Part shown: piece by piece, positions 1-6,248 of the stretch | Position numbering within the stretch: position 1 is the first letter of the stretch | Layout: every line of letters begins with the position of its first letter | Assembly: GCA_902493835.1 (NCBI GenBank) | Contig: CABURG010000034.1 | Coordinates: forward strand, 1 to 14,248 | Direction of reading: 5' to 3' | Origin: an uncultured Collinsella sp. | Lineage (GTDB): Bacteria; Actinomycetota; Coriobacteriia; Coriobacteriales; Coriobacteriaceae | Length of the DNA stretch: 14,248 bases | Made by a program: the position numbers and the translations under genes | Notes under the pieces: model-generated | What the model was told of the DNA's origin: nothing | The model's database searches: none | Seen by the model: the letters and a program-made list of their open reading frames with translations, nothing else

Positions 1-62
1 ATGCACGTGACCCCTCGATGGGTCAAGCGACAATTTGGAAAATTTTACGAAGTGATGATTAA

Positions 63-167
63 GACGCTCGCGCCTCGACTGAAGTTCGAATCCATGCAGC
101 GGCGGCATAAAAGAAAAGCCCCCGTTGCCGGAGGCTTCAAGTTCAATTGGTGCGGCGTATAGGATTC
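63..167. repeat. Upstream copy of the tRNA-Arg tail module (terminator plus tRNA 3' end)
   Basis: This 105-bp stretch is a near copy of 253-358, which contains the real terminator and 3' end of tRNA-Arg. It carries, in plus-strand order, a T-loop-like motif AGTTCGAATCC (83-93), a hairpin matching the tRNA-Arg terminator (117-136), and the last bases of the tRNA sequence including the CCA complement (about 148-167). It stops inside the T-arm, so it is a 3'-end fragment and not a second tRNA gene. The copy distance is 190-191 bp. The few bases at its left edge resemble the right end of the 85-bp core, as if a further unit once preceded it. Positions 1-62 hold nothing I can assign. Confidence 0.8.
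117..136 (-). terminator. Second, distal copy of the tRNA-Arg terminator hairpin
   Basis: On the minus strand this reads AGCCTCCG, loop gcaa, CGGGGGCT, followed by TTTTCTTTT. It is identical to the hairpin at 307-326. It may act as a backup terminator for transcripts that pass the first one; that is inference. Confidence 0.6.
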
Positions 168-252
168 CGCGCATCCGCTTCGCGGATCCGCACCGGCTTC
201 GCCCGCCTGCCGGCGGACTCGCCCGCGGGCTAAAAACGCTCCGCGTTTTCTT
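168..252. repeat. 85-bp dispersed repeat core, copy at tRNA-Arg
   Basis: By direct comparison this stretch aligns without gaps to 5033-5117, with 78 of 85 positions identical. Two blocks are perfectly conserved: 173-201 (29 bp, containing ATCCGC/GCGGAT arms around TTC) and 231-252 (22 bp, containing the hairpin AAAACGC-TCC-GCGTTTT at 233-249). The 29-bp middle section, with a GCCGGC palindrome, carries most of the differences. It encodes no evident protein. It sits between two copies of the tRNA-Arg 3' end and terminator, just as the other copy sits between two copies of the tRNA-Leu tail. The palindromic make-up resembles REP-type or miniature mobile elements, but I do not recognise a named family. 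Confidence 0.75.
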
Positions 253-306
253 GACGCCTGCGCCTCGACCGAGGTTCGAATCCATGCGGTGCCGCCGTAA
301 AAGAAA

Positions 307-326
307 AGCCCCCGTTGCCGGAGGCT
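307..326 (-). terminator. Rho-independent terminator of tRNA-Arg
   Basis: Minus-strand stem AGCCTCCG, loop gcaa, CGGGGGCT, then TTTTCTTTT. It begins about a dozen bases after the encoded CCA of tRNA-Arg. Confidence 0.8.
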
Positions 327-338
327 TTCGATTTCGAT

Positions 339-415
339 TGGTGCGGCGTATAGGATTCGAACCTATGACGTTCTGATTCGTAGTCAGACCCTCTATCCAG
401 CTGAGGTAACGCCGC
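339..415 (-). tRNA. tRNA-Arg (anticodon ACG)
   Basis: A complete 77-nt cloverleaf including an encoded CCA. The acceptor stem is GCGGCGT paired with ACGCCGC and the D stem is CCTC/GAGG. The anticodon stem TCTGA/TCAGA closes the loop CTACGAA, giving anticodon ACG at the expected place. The T-arm is ATAGG-TTCGAAT-CCTAT. A promoter lies immediately upstream and a terminator immediately downstream, so it is probably a single-gene transcript. The last bases of the gene and its terminator are duplicated further downstream around an 85-bp repeat core. Confidence 0.97.
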
Positions 416-427
416 AGCGCAAGACAT

Positions 428-456
428 ATAAAACCACTTTAGCTTATTGGAGTCAA
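428..456 (-). promoter_or_regulatory. Probable tRNA-Arg promoter
   Basis: On the minus strand a TTGACT -35 box (451-456) is followed by 17 bases and a weaker -10 box TTTTAT (428-433). Transcription would start about 6 bases before the mature tRNA. The tRNA-Leu gene here shows the same very short leader, which supports the assignment. Confidence 0.5.
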
Positions 457-491
457 GCACAATCTCAAACTTTTTTTGGAACGCGGTTTTG

Positions 492-869
492 TCATGCTGC
501 CCCGCATATACCGCCGTTCCCCGTACGATCGATTGGCTTTTCGATCACGTCAAACTTAGCATCAAGTTCCCTCAGGAGCGATCTCACCCGCTGGGCACAG
601 TCATAATCGGCAAACGAAATGCTCAGCATGCGCGCGACCTGGTTGGAAGTCCCAACTCCATAGAAGTGCTCCAGCGCCACAAGCCCCTCGTGCGTCACAA
701 AGGTCTCGACCACATGCGGCGACTCCTCAAAGCACCATTGGGTCAACGGACCCTCGCTCGCCTGCCGAACCACCAGGCCACCCATGCCAGACGGCCCACA
801 CGTTACAAGCAGGTACTCCCCGCCCTCGTCGCTCTCAAACAAAACCACCCGATCATCAAACAGCTCCAT
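492..869 (-). CDS. Hypothetical protein, 125 residues
   Basis: I do not recognise this protein. It reads as a compact, acidic, soluble protein without signal peptide or membrane segment. The N-terminal half (residues 1-60) looks like beta strands (DRVVLFES, EYLLVTCG, GGLVVRQA). The second half looks helical around RVRSLLRELDAKF and ends in an odd Gly/Cys tail. The ATG at 869 is preceded by AAAGGGG at good spacing, which supports translation. The gene is alone, between the serS terminator and tRNA-Arg. An extended -10-like TGCTATGCT lies upstream (about 904-912), and a perfect 10-bp palindrome CTGTATACAG lies further up (922-931), so it may have its own regulated promoter. No known motif is visible, so no function is proposed. 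Confidence 0.7.
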   Translation of the reverse strand: MELFDDRVVLFESDEGGEYLLVTCGPSGMGGLVVRQASEGPLTQWCFEESPHVVETFVTHEGLVALEHFYGVGTSNQVARMLSISFADYDCAQRVRSLLRELDAKFDVIEKPIDRTGNGGICGAA

Positions 870-996
870 CGCGTCCCCTTTCTCTCGCTCTTATTTAGCA
901 AAAGCATAGCAGGTAGATGGCTGTATACAGAACAGTTGTTCGTGTGTTTTCTATTGAGCTGTCCGCACAGTATGGTATGGACCTGCGCACGAAATA

Positions 997-1018
997 GGGC
1001 GCCCCCGAAGGAGCGCCC
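997..1018 (-). terminator. Terminator of serS
   Basis: Minus-strand hairpin GGGCGCTCC, loop TTCG, GGGGCGCCC, then TATTT. It lies 24 bases past the serS stop codon. The U tract is short but the stem is strong. Confidence 0.75.
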
Positions 1019-1042
1019 TTGCATATCCCCTATGCAGCCAAC

Positions 1043-2326
1043 TTACGCGACCGGCTCGATCTTCTCGAGACCACCCATGTAAGGACGCAGAACCTCGGGG
1101 ATCGTGATGGTGCCGTCGGCGTTCTGGTAGTTCTCCAGAATGGCGGCCATGGTGCGGCCGGCCGGCAGGCCGGAACCATTGAGGGTGTGCAGGTAGCGCG
1201 AACCCTTGAAGTTCTCGGGGTCGCGATACTTGATGTTGGCGCGGCGAGCCTGGAAGTCACCGCAGTTGGAGCAGGAGCTGATCTCCTTGTAGGCGTTGTA
1301 GCTCGGCAGCCAGACTTCGATGTCGTAGGTCTGACGGGCAGAGAAGCCCAGGTCGCCGGTGCACAGGCTAATCACGCGATACGGAAGGCCCAGCTGCTGC
1401 AGCAGGTACTCGGCCTCGGCGGTCATGCTCTCGAGCTCCTCGTCGGACTCCTCCGGCTTAGCGAACTTGACCATCTCGACCTTGTCGAACTCGTGCTGAC
1501 GGATGATGCCGCGGGTGTCGCGACCGGCGGAACCGGCCTCCTCACGGAAGCAGGGAGTGAAGGCGGTGTAGCGGCGCGGCAGGGTGTCGGCATCGAGGAC
1601 CTCGCCGGCGTGCAGGTTGGTGAGCACGACCTCGGCGGTGGGGATCAGGAAGTTGTCACCCGAGACGTGATAGGCGTCGTCCTCGAACTTGGGCAGCTGA
1701 CCCGTGCCAAACATGGTCTGACGCTTGACGACGATGGGCGGCCACCACTCCTTAAAACCACGGCTGGTGTGCGTATCGAGGAAGAAGTTAATGAGGGCGC
1801 GCTCCAGGCGGGCGCCGGCGCCACCGAGAACGGTAAAGCGGCTGCCGGAGAGCTTGTTGCCGCGCTCGAAGTCGAGGATGTCCAGGTCGGTGCCCAGATC
1901 CCAGTGCGGCTTAAAGTCGAAGTCGAACTCGCGCGGGGTGCCCCAACGACGGCGCTCGATGTTCTCGTCCTCGTCCTTGCCGTACGGCGTAGCCTCGCAA
2001 GGAATGTTGGGCAGGTGAGCCATGAAGTCGTACTGCTCCTGCTCGAGAGCAGTGCGGCGCTCGGCCAGAACGTCAATCTTCTCGTTGACGGCGCGCACGG
2101 CCTCCTTGGCGGCCTCGGCCTCGTCCTTCTTGCCCTCCTTCATCAGGGCGCCGATCTTCTTGGACTCGGCATTGCGCGTAGCCTGGAGCTCCTCGACCTC
2201 GGTGATGACGGCACGGCGCTCGTCGTCGAGCTCAAAGAACTTCTCGCGATCCCAAGACGTCTGGCGGTTAGCCATGGCGACATCGATGGCATCGGGGTTC
2301 TCGCGAACGAACTTGATATCAAGCAT
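1043..2326 (-). CDS. serS: Seryl-tRNA synthetase
   Basis: A cytoplasmic class II synthetase that charges tRNA-Ser (and tRNA-Sec where present) with serine. The 427 residues match the usual bacterial length. Residues about 28-100 form the charged antiparallel coiled-coil arm that contacts the tRNA. The class II core shows PTAEV near 229, motif 2 FREEAGSAGRD (260-270) with IIRQHEF (274-280), and motif 3 NGSGLPAGRTMAAILE (383-398). I chose the ATG at 2326 (MLDIKFVREN) because GGAGGATCTA lies directly before it and the family normally starts there. An in-frame start nine codons upstream lacks this support. The gene is monocistronic, with its own terminator at 997-1018. The roughly 110-base gap to the divergent gene is too short for a T-box leader and none is seen. 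Confidence 0.97.
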   Translation of the reverse strand: MLDIKFVRENPDAIDVAMANRQTSWDREKFFELDDERRAVITEVEELQATRNAESKKIGALMKEGKKDEAEAAKEAVRAVNEKIDVLAERRTALEQEQYDFMAHLPNIPCEATPYGKDEDENIERRRWGTPREFDFDFKPHWDLGTDLDILDFERGNKLSGSRFTVLGGAGARLERALINFFLDTHTSRGFKEWWPPIVVKRQTMFGTGQLPKFEDDAYHVSGDNFLIPTAEVVLTNLHAGEVLDADTLPRRYTAFTPCFREEAGSAGRDTRGIIRQHEFDKVEMVKFAKPEESDEELESMTAEAEYLLQQLGLPYRVISLCTGDLGFSARQTYDIEVWLPSYNAYKEISSCSNCGDFQARRANIKYRDPENFKGSRYLHTLNGSGLPAGRTMAAILENYQNADGTITIPEVLRPYMGGLEKIEPVA

Positions 2327-2356
2327 TAGATCCTCCGGCGATATACGTTCCATTTA

Positions 2357-2394
2357 GGTTGCAACCTTGTACATGTATGGGCAAGTATATACTT
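2357..2394. promoter_or_regulatory. Palindromic sites between serS and the divergent small gene
   Basis: Two perfect palindromes sit in the 111-bp divergent intergenic region: GGTTGCAACC (2357-2366) and AAGTATATACTT (2383-2394). A smaller TACATGTA (2370-2377) lies between them. Promoters for both serS (minus) and the small membrane gene (plus) must lie here. The second palindrome contains TATACT, a possible plus-strand -10 box. Operator function is inference. Confidence 0.35.
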
Positions 2395-2437
2395 ATGAGC
2401 GTTTACGACCCAACTCAACTACGCAAGAAGGCACCCA

Positions 2438-2611
2438 ATGGACGCAGTTTTTTCCTTTTTGTTTGGCACCCGCACCGGTTTTGCCATCCTTTTCGCCGGC
2501 GGCATCCTGTTATTTGCGATTCTTGCCTTTGTAATGGAGAAGCGCACCCATAAGATGTACGTCGACCGCGGGCCCAAGTCCGAGGATGAGGAAGACAGCT
2601 TCTGGGACTAA
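2438..2611 (+). CDS. Small single-span membrane protein, 57 residues
   Basis: The only convincing plus-strand gene in the window. The ATG at 2438 follows AGAAGG at normal spacing. The 57-residue product starts MDAVFSFLFGTRTG, then has a hydrophobic segment of about 19 residues (FAILFAGGILLFAILAF, residues 15-31). It ends in a charged tail with KRTHKMYVDRG and an acidic EDEEDSFWD terminus. This predicts one membrane span with the charged tail on the cytoplasmic side (positive-inside rule). The family is unknown to me. It is divergent from serS and convergent with proC, sharing a terminator with proC. Hydrophobicity pattern, ribosome site and terminator placement together argue that it is real. 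Confidence 0.7.
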   Translation: MDAVFSFLFGTRTGFAILFAGGILLFAILAFVMEKRTHKMYVDRGPKSEDEEDSFWD

Positions 2612-2633
2612 CCTGCCTAAAAAGGGACAGGTT
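2610..2633. terminator. Bidirectional terminator between the small membrane gene and proC
   Basis: AACCTGCC and GGGACAGGTT arms surround an A-rich loop; the core pairing is AACCTG/CAGGTT. TTTT follows on the plus strand and an A/T-rich run appears on the other. It begins inside the stop codon of the small plus-strand gene and ends one base before the proC stop, so it serves both convergent genes. Confidence 0.6.
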
Positions 2634-3404
2634 TTACTGGAGAGTTGCGTCGATTGCCTTGACCAGGGCACTGCGCATGCCGGCGTCCTCGAGCGCAACG
2701 ACGCCCTTGATGGTGGCGCCACCGGGCGAGCATACGGCATCCTTCATCGCCGCAGGATGCTGACCAGTTGAAAGCTGCAACTTTGCCGTACCTAGCACCA
2801 TCTGGCTCACAATGCGATAGGCATCGGCACGCGGGATACCGTGCTTGACCGCCGCATCGCCCAGGGCCTCGATTGCCATAGCGACAAATGCCGGAGCGCA
2901 ACCACCCACCGTGCCGCCCACGAACAGCAGGCTCGTATCAAGCTCGACCACCGCACCGAGCTTGCCAAGCAGATCAAGCACCACGGCGCTCTGTTCATCA
3001 CTAAGCGTGGATGCCTTCTCGCAAGCGATGACGCCCTCGCCCACCGAAACCGGCGTGTTGGGCACCGTCGAGATATGCGCGACGCCCGGCAGGACCTGCT
3101 CCCACTTGGCACTGTCCCAGGTCCAAGCAACCGACAGAACGACCTTTTTGGCAAGAGCATCCTTGAGCGGGGCGAATATCTTCTCGATCATATACGGTTT
3201 GACCGCAGCGACCACGATATCGGATGCGGCGACAACCTCGGCGGCATCGTGGCAGGCGACCATGCCGCGCGCCTCGCAGCGCTCAACCAGTGCGTCGTAG
3301 CGACCCGCGCAGGCGCACATGTCGCTCGCAGCTACACCGGCAGCGATCCAGCCATCGGCCATAGCGCTCGCCATATTGCCAAAACCGACAAACCCAATCT
3401 TCAT
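2634..3404 (-). CDS. proC: Pyrroline-5-carboxylate reductase
   Basis: Last step of proline biosynthesis: reduces 1-pyrroline-5-carboxylate to L-proline with NAD(P)H, in the cytoplasm. The 256-residue product begins with the Rossmann motif GFVGFGNMASAM (residues 4-15). It carries the family signatures VPNTPVSVGEG in the middle, GGCAPAFVAMAIEAL in the dimerisation/active-site helix region, and CSPGGATIKGVVALED near the C terminus. GAGGA precedes the ATG at 3404 with nine bases of spacing. It lies 74 bases downstream of rlmH on the same strand. That gap shows no terminator, so it may be the last gene of the SPFH-rlmH-proC unit. No proA or proB is present here. Confidence 0.95.
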   Translation of the reverse strand: MKIGFVGFGNMASAMADGWIAAGVAASDMCACAGRYDALVERCEARGMVACHDAAEVVAASDIVVAAVKPYMIEKIFAPLKDALAKKVVLSVAWTWDSAKWEQVLPGVAHISTVPNTPVSVGEGVIACEKASTLSDEQSAVVLDLLGKLGAVVELDTSLLFVGGTVGGCAPAFVAMAIEALGDAAVKHGIPRADAYRIVSQMVLGTAKLQLSTGQHPAAMKDAVCSPGGATIKGVVALEDAGMRSALVKAIDATLQ

Positions 3405-3478
3405 ATCTCATAGTCCTCTCAGACACGCTCTTCAAAAACGAAAGCTATTGTCCCACGCCATTGTTTCGTATTGCCGAC

Positions 3479-3949
3479 CTATTTGTGATACGGCTCGCCA
3501 CGACTGATCTTGCAGGCACGGTAAATCTGCTCTAGCAGCACCACACGCGCCAGGTTATGCGGCAAGGTAATGCGTCCAAAGCTGAGCATCTCGTCGGCGC
3601 GGGCGCGCACGTCATCGCTCACGCCGTCCGATCCGCCGATTACAAAGGCGATGTCGCTGTTACCACGCAGCATAAGATCGTCGAGCCGCGCCGAGAGCTC
3701 CTCACTCGAACGCTCCTTGCCCTCGATAGCCAGCAGGATCGCATGCGCCCGAGACGGCAATGCAGCAAGAATTGCCGCCCCCTCCTTGTCGCGCGCGGCA
3801 TCCACGCCGCCCGCCTTAGCCGGGTCGATATCGGCCACCTCGCGGATATCAACCTTGGCATAGGCACCTAGGCGCTTGGTGTACTCAGCGCACGCGTCCT
3901 TCCAAAAGCGCTCCTTGAGCTTACCGACGCAAACGACGGTGTATTTCAC
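3479..3949 (-). CDS. rlmH: 23S rRNA (pseudouridine-1915-N3)-methyltransferase RlmH
   Basis: A SPOUT-class enzyme that uses S-adenosylmethionine to methylate pseudouridine 1915 in helix 69 of 23S rRNA on assembled ribosomes. The 156-residue length is typical. Visible hallmarks are LAIEGKERSSEE near the middle, the knot loop FVIGGSDGVS, TLPHNLARVVLLEQIYRA, and the invariant C-terminal EPYHK. The start is a GTG at 3949, preceded by AAGGAG that lies within the last codons of the upstream SPFH gene. The intergenic gap is only 6 bases, indicating cotranscription and probable coupling with that gene. Confidence 0.96.
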   Translation of the reverse strand: MKYTVVCVGKLKERFWKDACAEYTKRLGAYAKVDIREVADIDPAKAGGVDAARDKEGAAILAALPSRAHAILLAIEGKERSSEELSARLDDLMLRGNSDIAFVIGGSDGVSDDVRARADEMLSFGRITLPHNLARVVLLEQIYRACKISRGEPYHK

Positions 3950-3955
3950 GCGCGT

Positions 3956-4894
3956 TTACTCCTTCGAATCGTTTTGAACTTTGCCGGCGGTCAGCATCTG
4001 CTCGAACATCGAGGCCGACTGCGAAAAGTCACTCGGCAGCACGACCGTCGAGGTTTTACCCGTGCGAGCGAACTCCGTCATCATCTCGGACCACTGCGTA
4101 AACATGAACAGTTGGTTGGCCTCGTCATTGCCGACACCCGTCTCCTGGATGATCTCGAGCGAATCTTTGATACCCAGCGCGATGGCCTTGCGCTGGTTGG
4201 CGATGCCCTCGCCCGCCTTTTCCATTGCCTCGGCCTCGGCGGTCGCCTCGGTGACACGTTTGATGCGATCTGCCTCAGCGAGCTCCTGCGCCGCAGCGCG
4301 CTTGCGCTGGGCAGCGTTGATGTCGTTCATGGAGTTCTCGACCTCGGTCGGCAGCGCGATCTTGGTAATGAGTGTCGACACGAGAGTGAAGCCATAGGCG
4401 GCCATCTGCTCGGATACGGTGGCGTTGACGTCCTTGGCGATGTCATCCTTCTTGGCAAAGACCTCATCGAGCGTGTAGACGGGAATGGAAGAGCGTAGGG
4501 CATCGGTGATAAAATCGCGCATCTGGTCGACGGGCTCCTGCAGCATGTAGTAGCTCTTGTAGATGCCCGAATCCGCCGGGCCAGCACCCATGTCATAGCT
4601 CACGTGATATTGAGCCGAGACCTCGAGGCCGATGGTCACATTATCCTGAGTCTTAACGTCGATGCCAAAACCGTTTTTCATGGTGCGCAGACTCACCGTG
4701 GCGGCCTTGCGGTCGATCACGGGCACCTTCATGTGGAAGCCCGCGTTGACGATGCGGTTAAACTTGCCCAGACGCTCGATGATCACGGCATGCTGCTGTT
4801 CAACGACATAGCAGGCGCTGGGAAGCAGCAGCAACAGGATGATGATGGGAATCAAAAGGCTGGTAAGGGCGGCGATGATACCGGAAAACAGCAT
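3956..4894 (-). CDS. SPFH/band-7 (stomatin/HflC-type) membrane protein
   Basis: A 312-residue SPFH-domain protein. The N terminus (residues about 1-28) is a single hydrophobic anchor rich in Leu/Ile. It is followed by YVVEQQHAVIIERLGKFNRI and the band-7 domain. A long charged heptad-like region (QRKRAAAQELAEADRIKRVTEA) then predicts a coiled coil for oligomerisation. Family members form ring or cage scaffolds in the membrane that organise lipids or regulate proteases; the partner here is unknown. I see no NfeD-type partner gene nearby. I chose the ATG at 4894, which has GAGGAG at good spacing. An in-frame GTG seven codons earlier lacks one. It heads the rlmH-proC unit. Confidence 0.9.
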   Translation of the reverse strand: MLFSGIIAALTSLLIPIIILLLLLPSACYVVEQQHAVIIERLGKFNRIVNAGFHMKVPVIDRKAATVSLRTMKNGFGIDVKTQDNVTIGLEVSAQYHVSYDMGAGPADSGIYKSYYMLQEPVDQMRDFITDALRSSIPVYTLDEVFAKKDDIAKDVNATVSEQMAAYGFTLVSTLITKIALPTEVENSMNDINAAQRKRAAAQELAEADRIKRVTEATAEAEAMEKAGEGIANQRKAIALGIKDSLEIIQETGVGNDEANQLFMFTQWSEMMTEFARTGKTSTVVLPSDFSQSASMFEQMLTAGKVQNDSKE

Positions 4895-4965
4895 GATCTC
4901 TCCTCTGATAGGCACACGTTGGCATTAGGATACCCGCACGAAGCAGCAACGTGACATCAACAAGA

Positions 4966-5029
4966 GGCCCATAACAAAAAAGCCCCCATTGCTGGGAGCT
5001 CTTTCATTTAATGGTGCGGGCGAAAGGAC
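4966..5029. repeat. Upstream copy of the tRNA-Leu tail module (terminator plus tRNA 3' end)
   Basis: These 64 bp match 5155-5218 at 61 of 64 positions, 189 bp apart. The copy includes a terminator-like hairpin (4981-5000) and the last 18 bases of tRNA-Leu including CCA (5012-5029). It then breaks off inside the T-arm after GGAC. It is a tRNA 3'-end fragment, not a gene. Confidence 0.85.
4981..5000 (-). terminator. Second, distal copy of the tRNA-Leu terminator hairpin
   Basis: Minus strand AGCTCCCA, loop gcaa, TGGGGGCT, then a run of T. Relative to the proximal copy one stem pair has become a wobble, so it is slightly weaker. Confidence 0.55.
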
Positions 5030-5032
5030 GTC

Positions 5033-5117
5033 CGCGTATCCGCTTCGCGGATCCGCACCGGCTTCGGCCGCCTGCCGGCGTCCTCGCCAGCTCGCTAAAA
5101 ACGCTCCGCGTTTTCTT
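5033..5117. repeat. 85-bp dispersed repeat core, copy at tRNA-Leu
   Basis: Gapless 85-bp match to 168-252 with seven differences. It shows the same two perfect blocks (5038-5066 and 5096-5117) and the same AAAACGC-TCC-GCGTTTT hairpin. It is bounded on the left by the truncated tRNA-Leu 3' end. On the right it leads into GGTTCAAGTCC (5136-5146), an exact inverted copy of this tRNA's T-loop core. Confidence 0.75.
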
Positions 5118-5169
5118 TACGCTCGCTCCTTCGCAGGTTCAAGTCCCTGCGATGGGCCCATAACAAAAA

Positions 5170-5189
5170 AGCTCCCATTACTGGGAGCT
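5170..5189 (-). terminator. Rho-independent terminator of tRNA-Leu
   Basis: A perfect minus-strand stem AGCTCCCA, loop gtaa, TGGGAGCT, followed by TTTTTT. It starts about a dozen bases past the tRNA CCA. Confidence 0.85.
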
Positions 5190-5200
5190 CTTCCATTTAA

Positions 5201-5287
5201 TGGTGCGGGCGAAAGGACTTGAACCTTCATGGGGTTGCCCCCATACGGACCTGAACCGTACGCGTCTGCCAATTCCGCCACGCCCGC
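5201..5287 (-). tRNA. tRNA-Leu (anticodon CAG)
   Basis: A class II tRNA of 87 nt including an encoded CCA. The acceptor stem is GCGGGCG/CGCCCGC. The anticodon stem TACGG/CCGTA closes loop TTCAGGT, giving anticodon CAG. A long variable arm, TGGGG-GCAA-CCCCA, is typical of leucine tRNAs. The T-arm is GAAGG-TTCAAGT-CCTTT. The gene sits just downstream of tatD but has its own promoter. Its 3' end and terminator are duplicated downstream around an 85-bp repeat. Confidence 0.97.
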
Positions 5288-5298
5288 GTGCAGGAATT

Positions 5299-5327
5299 AG
5301 AATAACGGAGCGCCACCACGAACGCAA
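5299..5327 (-). promoter_or_regulatory. tRNA-Leu promoter
   Basis: Minus-strand TTGCGT (5322-5327), a 17-base spacer, then TATTCT (5299-5304). It lies wholly in the 43-base gap between the tatD stop and the tRNA. Predicted initiation is about 5 bases before the mature tRNA. Confidence 0.6.
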
Positions 5328-5330
5328 GAA

Positions 5331-6248
5331 CTATTTTTGAAAAAGTTTGCAGGCATTTTCCCAAGCGGCTTGCGCGATTGTTTCGGCGTCCTCACCTGTG
5401 CGATCGACACGGTCGTTAACCAGCGCGTTTGCCGTAATGGAGATCATTGCGGGCTCGCATTCAAGACCGCGGATGGGCTCCGGAGCCATATACGGGCAAT
5501 CCGTCTCGAACAAAATTCGATCGAGTGGGGTTGCCGCAAATGCCTCGCGCACGTCGTCGTTGCGCTTAAAGGTGGCCGCGCCACCATAGGCGATATAGCA
5601 GCCCAGCTCCACAAAGCGCTCCATCGTGGCGCGGTCCTCGCCAAAGCAGTGCAGTACGCAACCGGCCTGGGGCACGCCCACCTCACGAAGCACGTTGTAG
5701 GCGTCCACGTGCGAGGTACGCTCATAGTCCGTGTCCTCGTGGCGCAGATGCAGCTCCACCGGCACGTTACGGCACACGGCAAGCTCGAGTTGGCGCGCCA
5801 TGCAGTCAATCTGCACGTTATGGGGTGCCGGCGCGATATCGTCGTCATAGTCCATGTGGTAGTCCAGGCCGATTTCGCCAATACCGGCGCATAAGGGGTC
5901 ATCGAGTGCGGCAACGACCTGTGCGTGAACGTCGTCGGTATAGTCCGGCGCGCCATACGGATGCACGCCGGCAAGATACTTGATCTGCGGAATATCCCGC
6001 ATCGGCAGAATTTCGCGCACGAGCCAGTCGCTATAGTCCGCCACGCTGCGTTTGTCAGCGATGGGATCGAACATCGTCACCAACAGGTCGACGCCCGCGG
6101 CTTTGGCGCGCACGAGCGTCTCGGGCACTTCTTTGCCCCAAAACGAAAGCAGATGCGCATGCGTGTCGGCAAGCGGTGCCAAGGGCACGGGGCAGGCAAC
6201 CGTCTTCTTTTTCTTGGTAAACGTCACGCGTTCGACATTAGGCGTCAT
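5331..6248 (-). CDS. tatD: TatD-family metal-dependent hydrolase (DNase-like)
   Basis: A TIM-barrel metallohydrolase of 305 residues; family members act as metal-dependent 3'-5' exonucleases or related hydrolases in the cytoplasm. Metal-binding and catalytic landmarks are all present: DTHAH (His30, His32), GEIGLDYH (Glu125), ELHLRH (His167), LHCFGED (His200) and ETDCPYMAP (Asp250). I chose the ATG at 6248: AGGAG lies seven bases before it, and it overlaps the end of rsmA by 11 bases, pointing to coupled translation. A longer open frame exists but would run deep into rsmA. A lysine run (KKKK, residues 12-15) precedes the barrel. The rsmA-tatD pairing is a common bacterial arrangement. Confidence 0.93.
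   Translation of the reverse strand: MTPNVERVTFTKKKKTVACPVPLAPLADTHAHLLSFWGKEVPETLVRAKAAGVDLLVTMFDPIADKRSVADYSDWLVREILPMRDIPQIKYLAGVHPYGAPDYTDDVHAQVVAALDDPLCAGIGEIGLDYHMDYDDDIAPAPHNVQIDCMARQLELAVCRNVPVELHLRHEDTDYERTSHVDAYNVLREVGVPQAGCVLHCFGEDRATMERFVELGCYIAYGGAATFKRNDDVREAFAATPLDRILFETDCPYMAPEPIRGLECEPAMISITANALVNDRVDRTGEDAETIAQAAWENACKLFQK

Noticed and set aside
1..162. Possible protein-coding end at the left edge (a plus-strand frame from position 1 to 162, or a frame ending with TAA at 60-62)
   Set aside because: The first runs through the terminator copy and tRNA fragment. The second is only about 19 codons and cannot be judged without upstream sequence.
447..1082. 211-residue plus-strand open frame over the hypothetical gene and serS terminator
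   Set aside because: It crosses a terminator and two genes, has no motif, and the minus-strand frame has a good ribosome site.
1019..2329. 436-residue plus-strand open frame opposite serS
   Set aside because: It is a GC-rich antisense shadow of an unambiguous serS. Composition is Val/Leu/Gly/Ala-rich without motifs, and there is no ribosome site.
4989..5222. 77-residue plus-strand frame with an internal peptide repeat
   Set aside because: The repeated peptide simply reflects the 189-bp DNA repeat (a multiple of three) over tRNA and terminator sequence.
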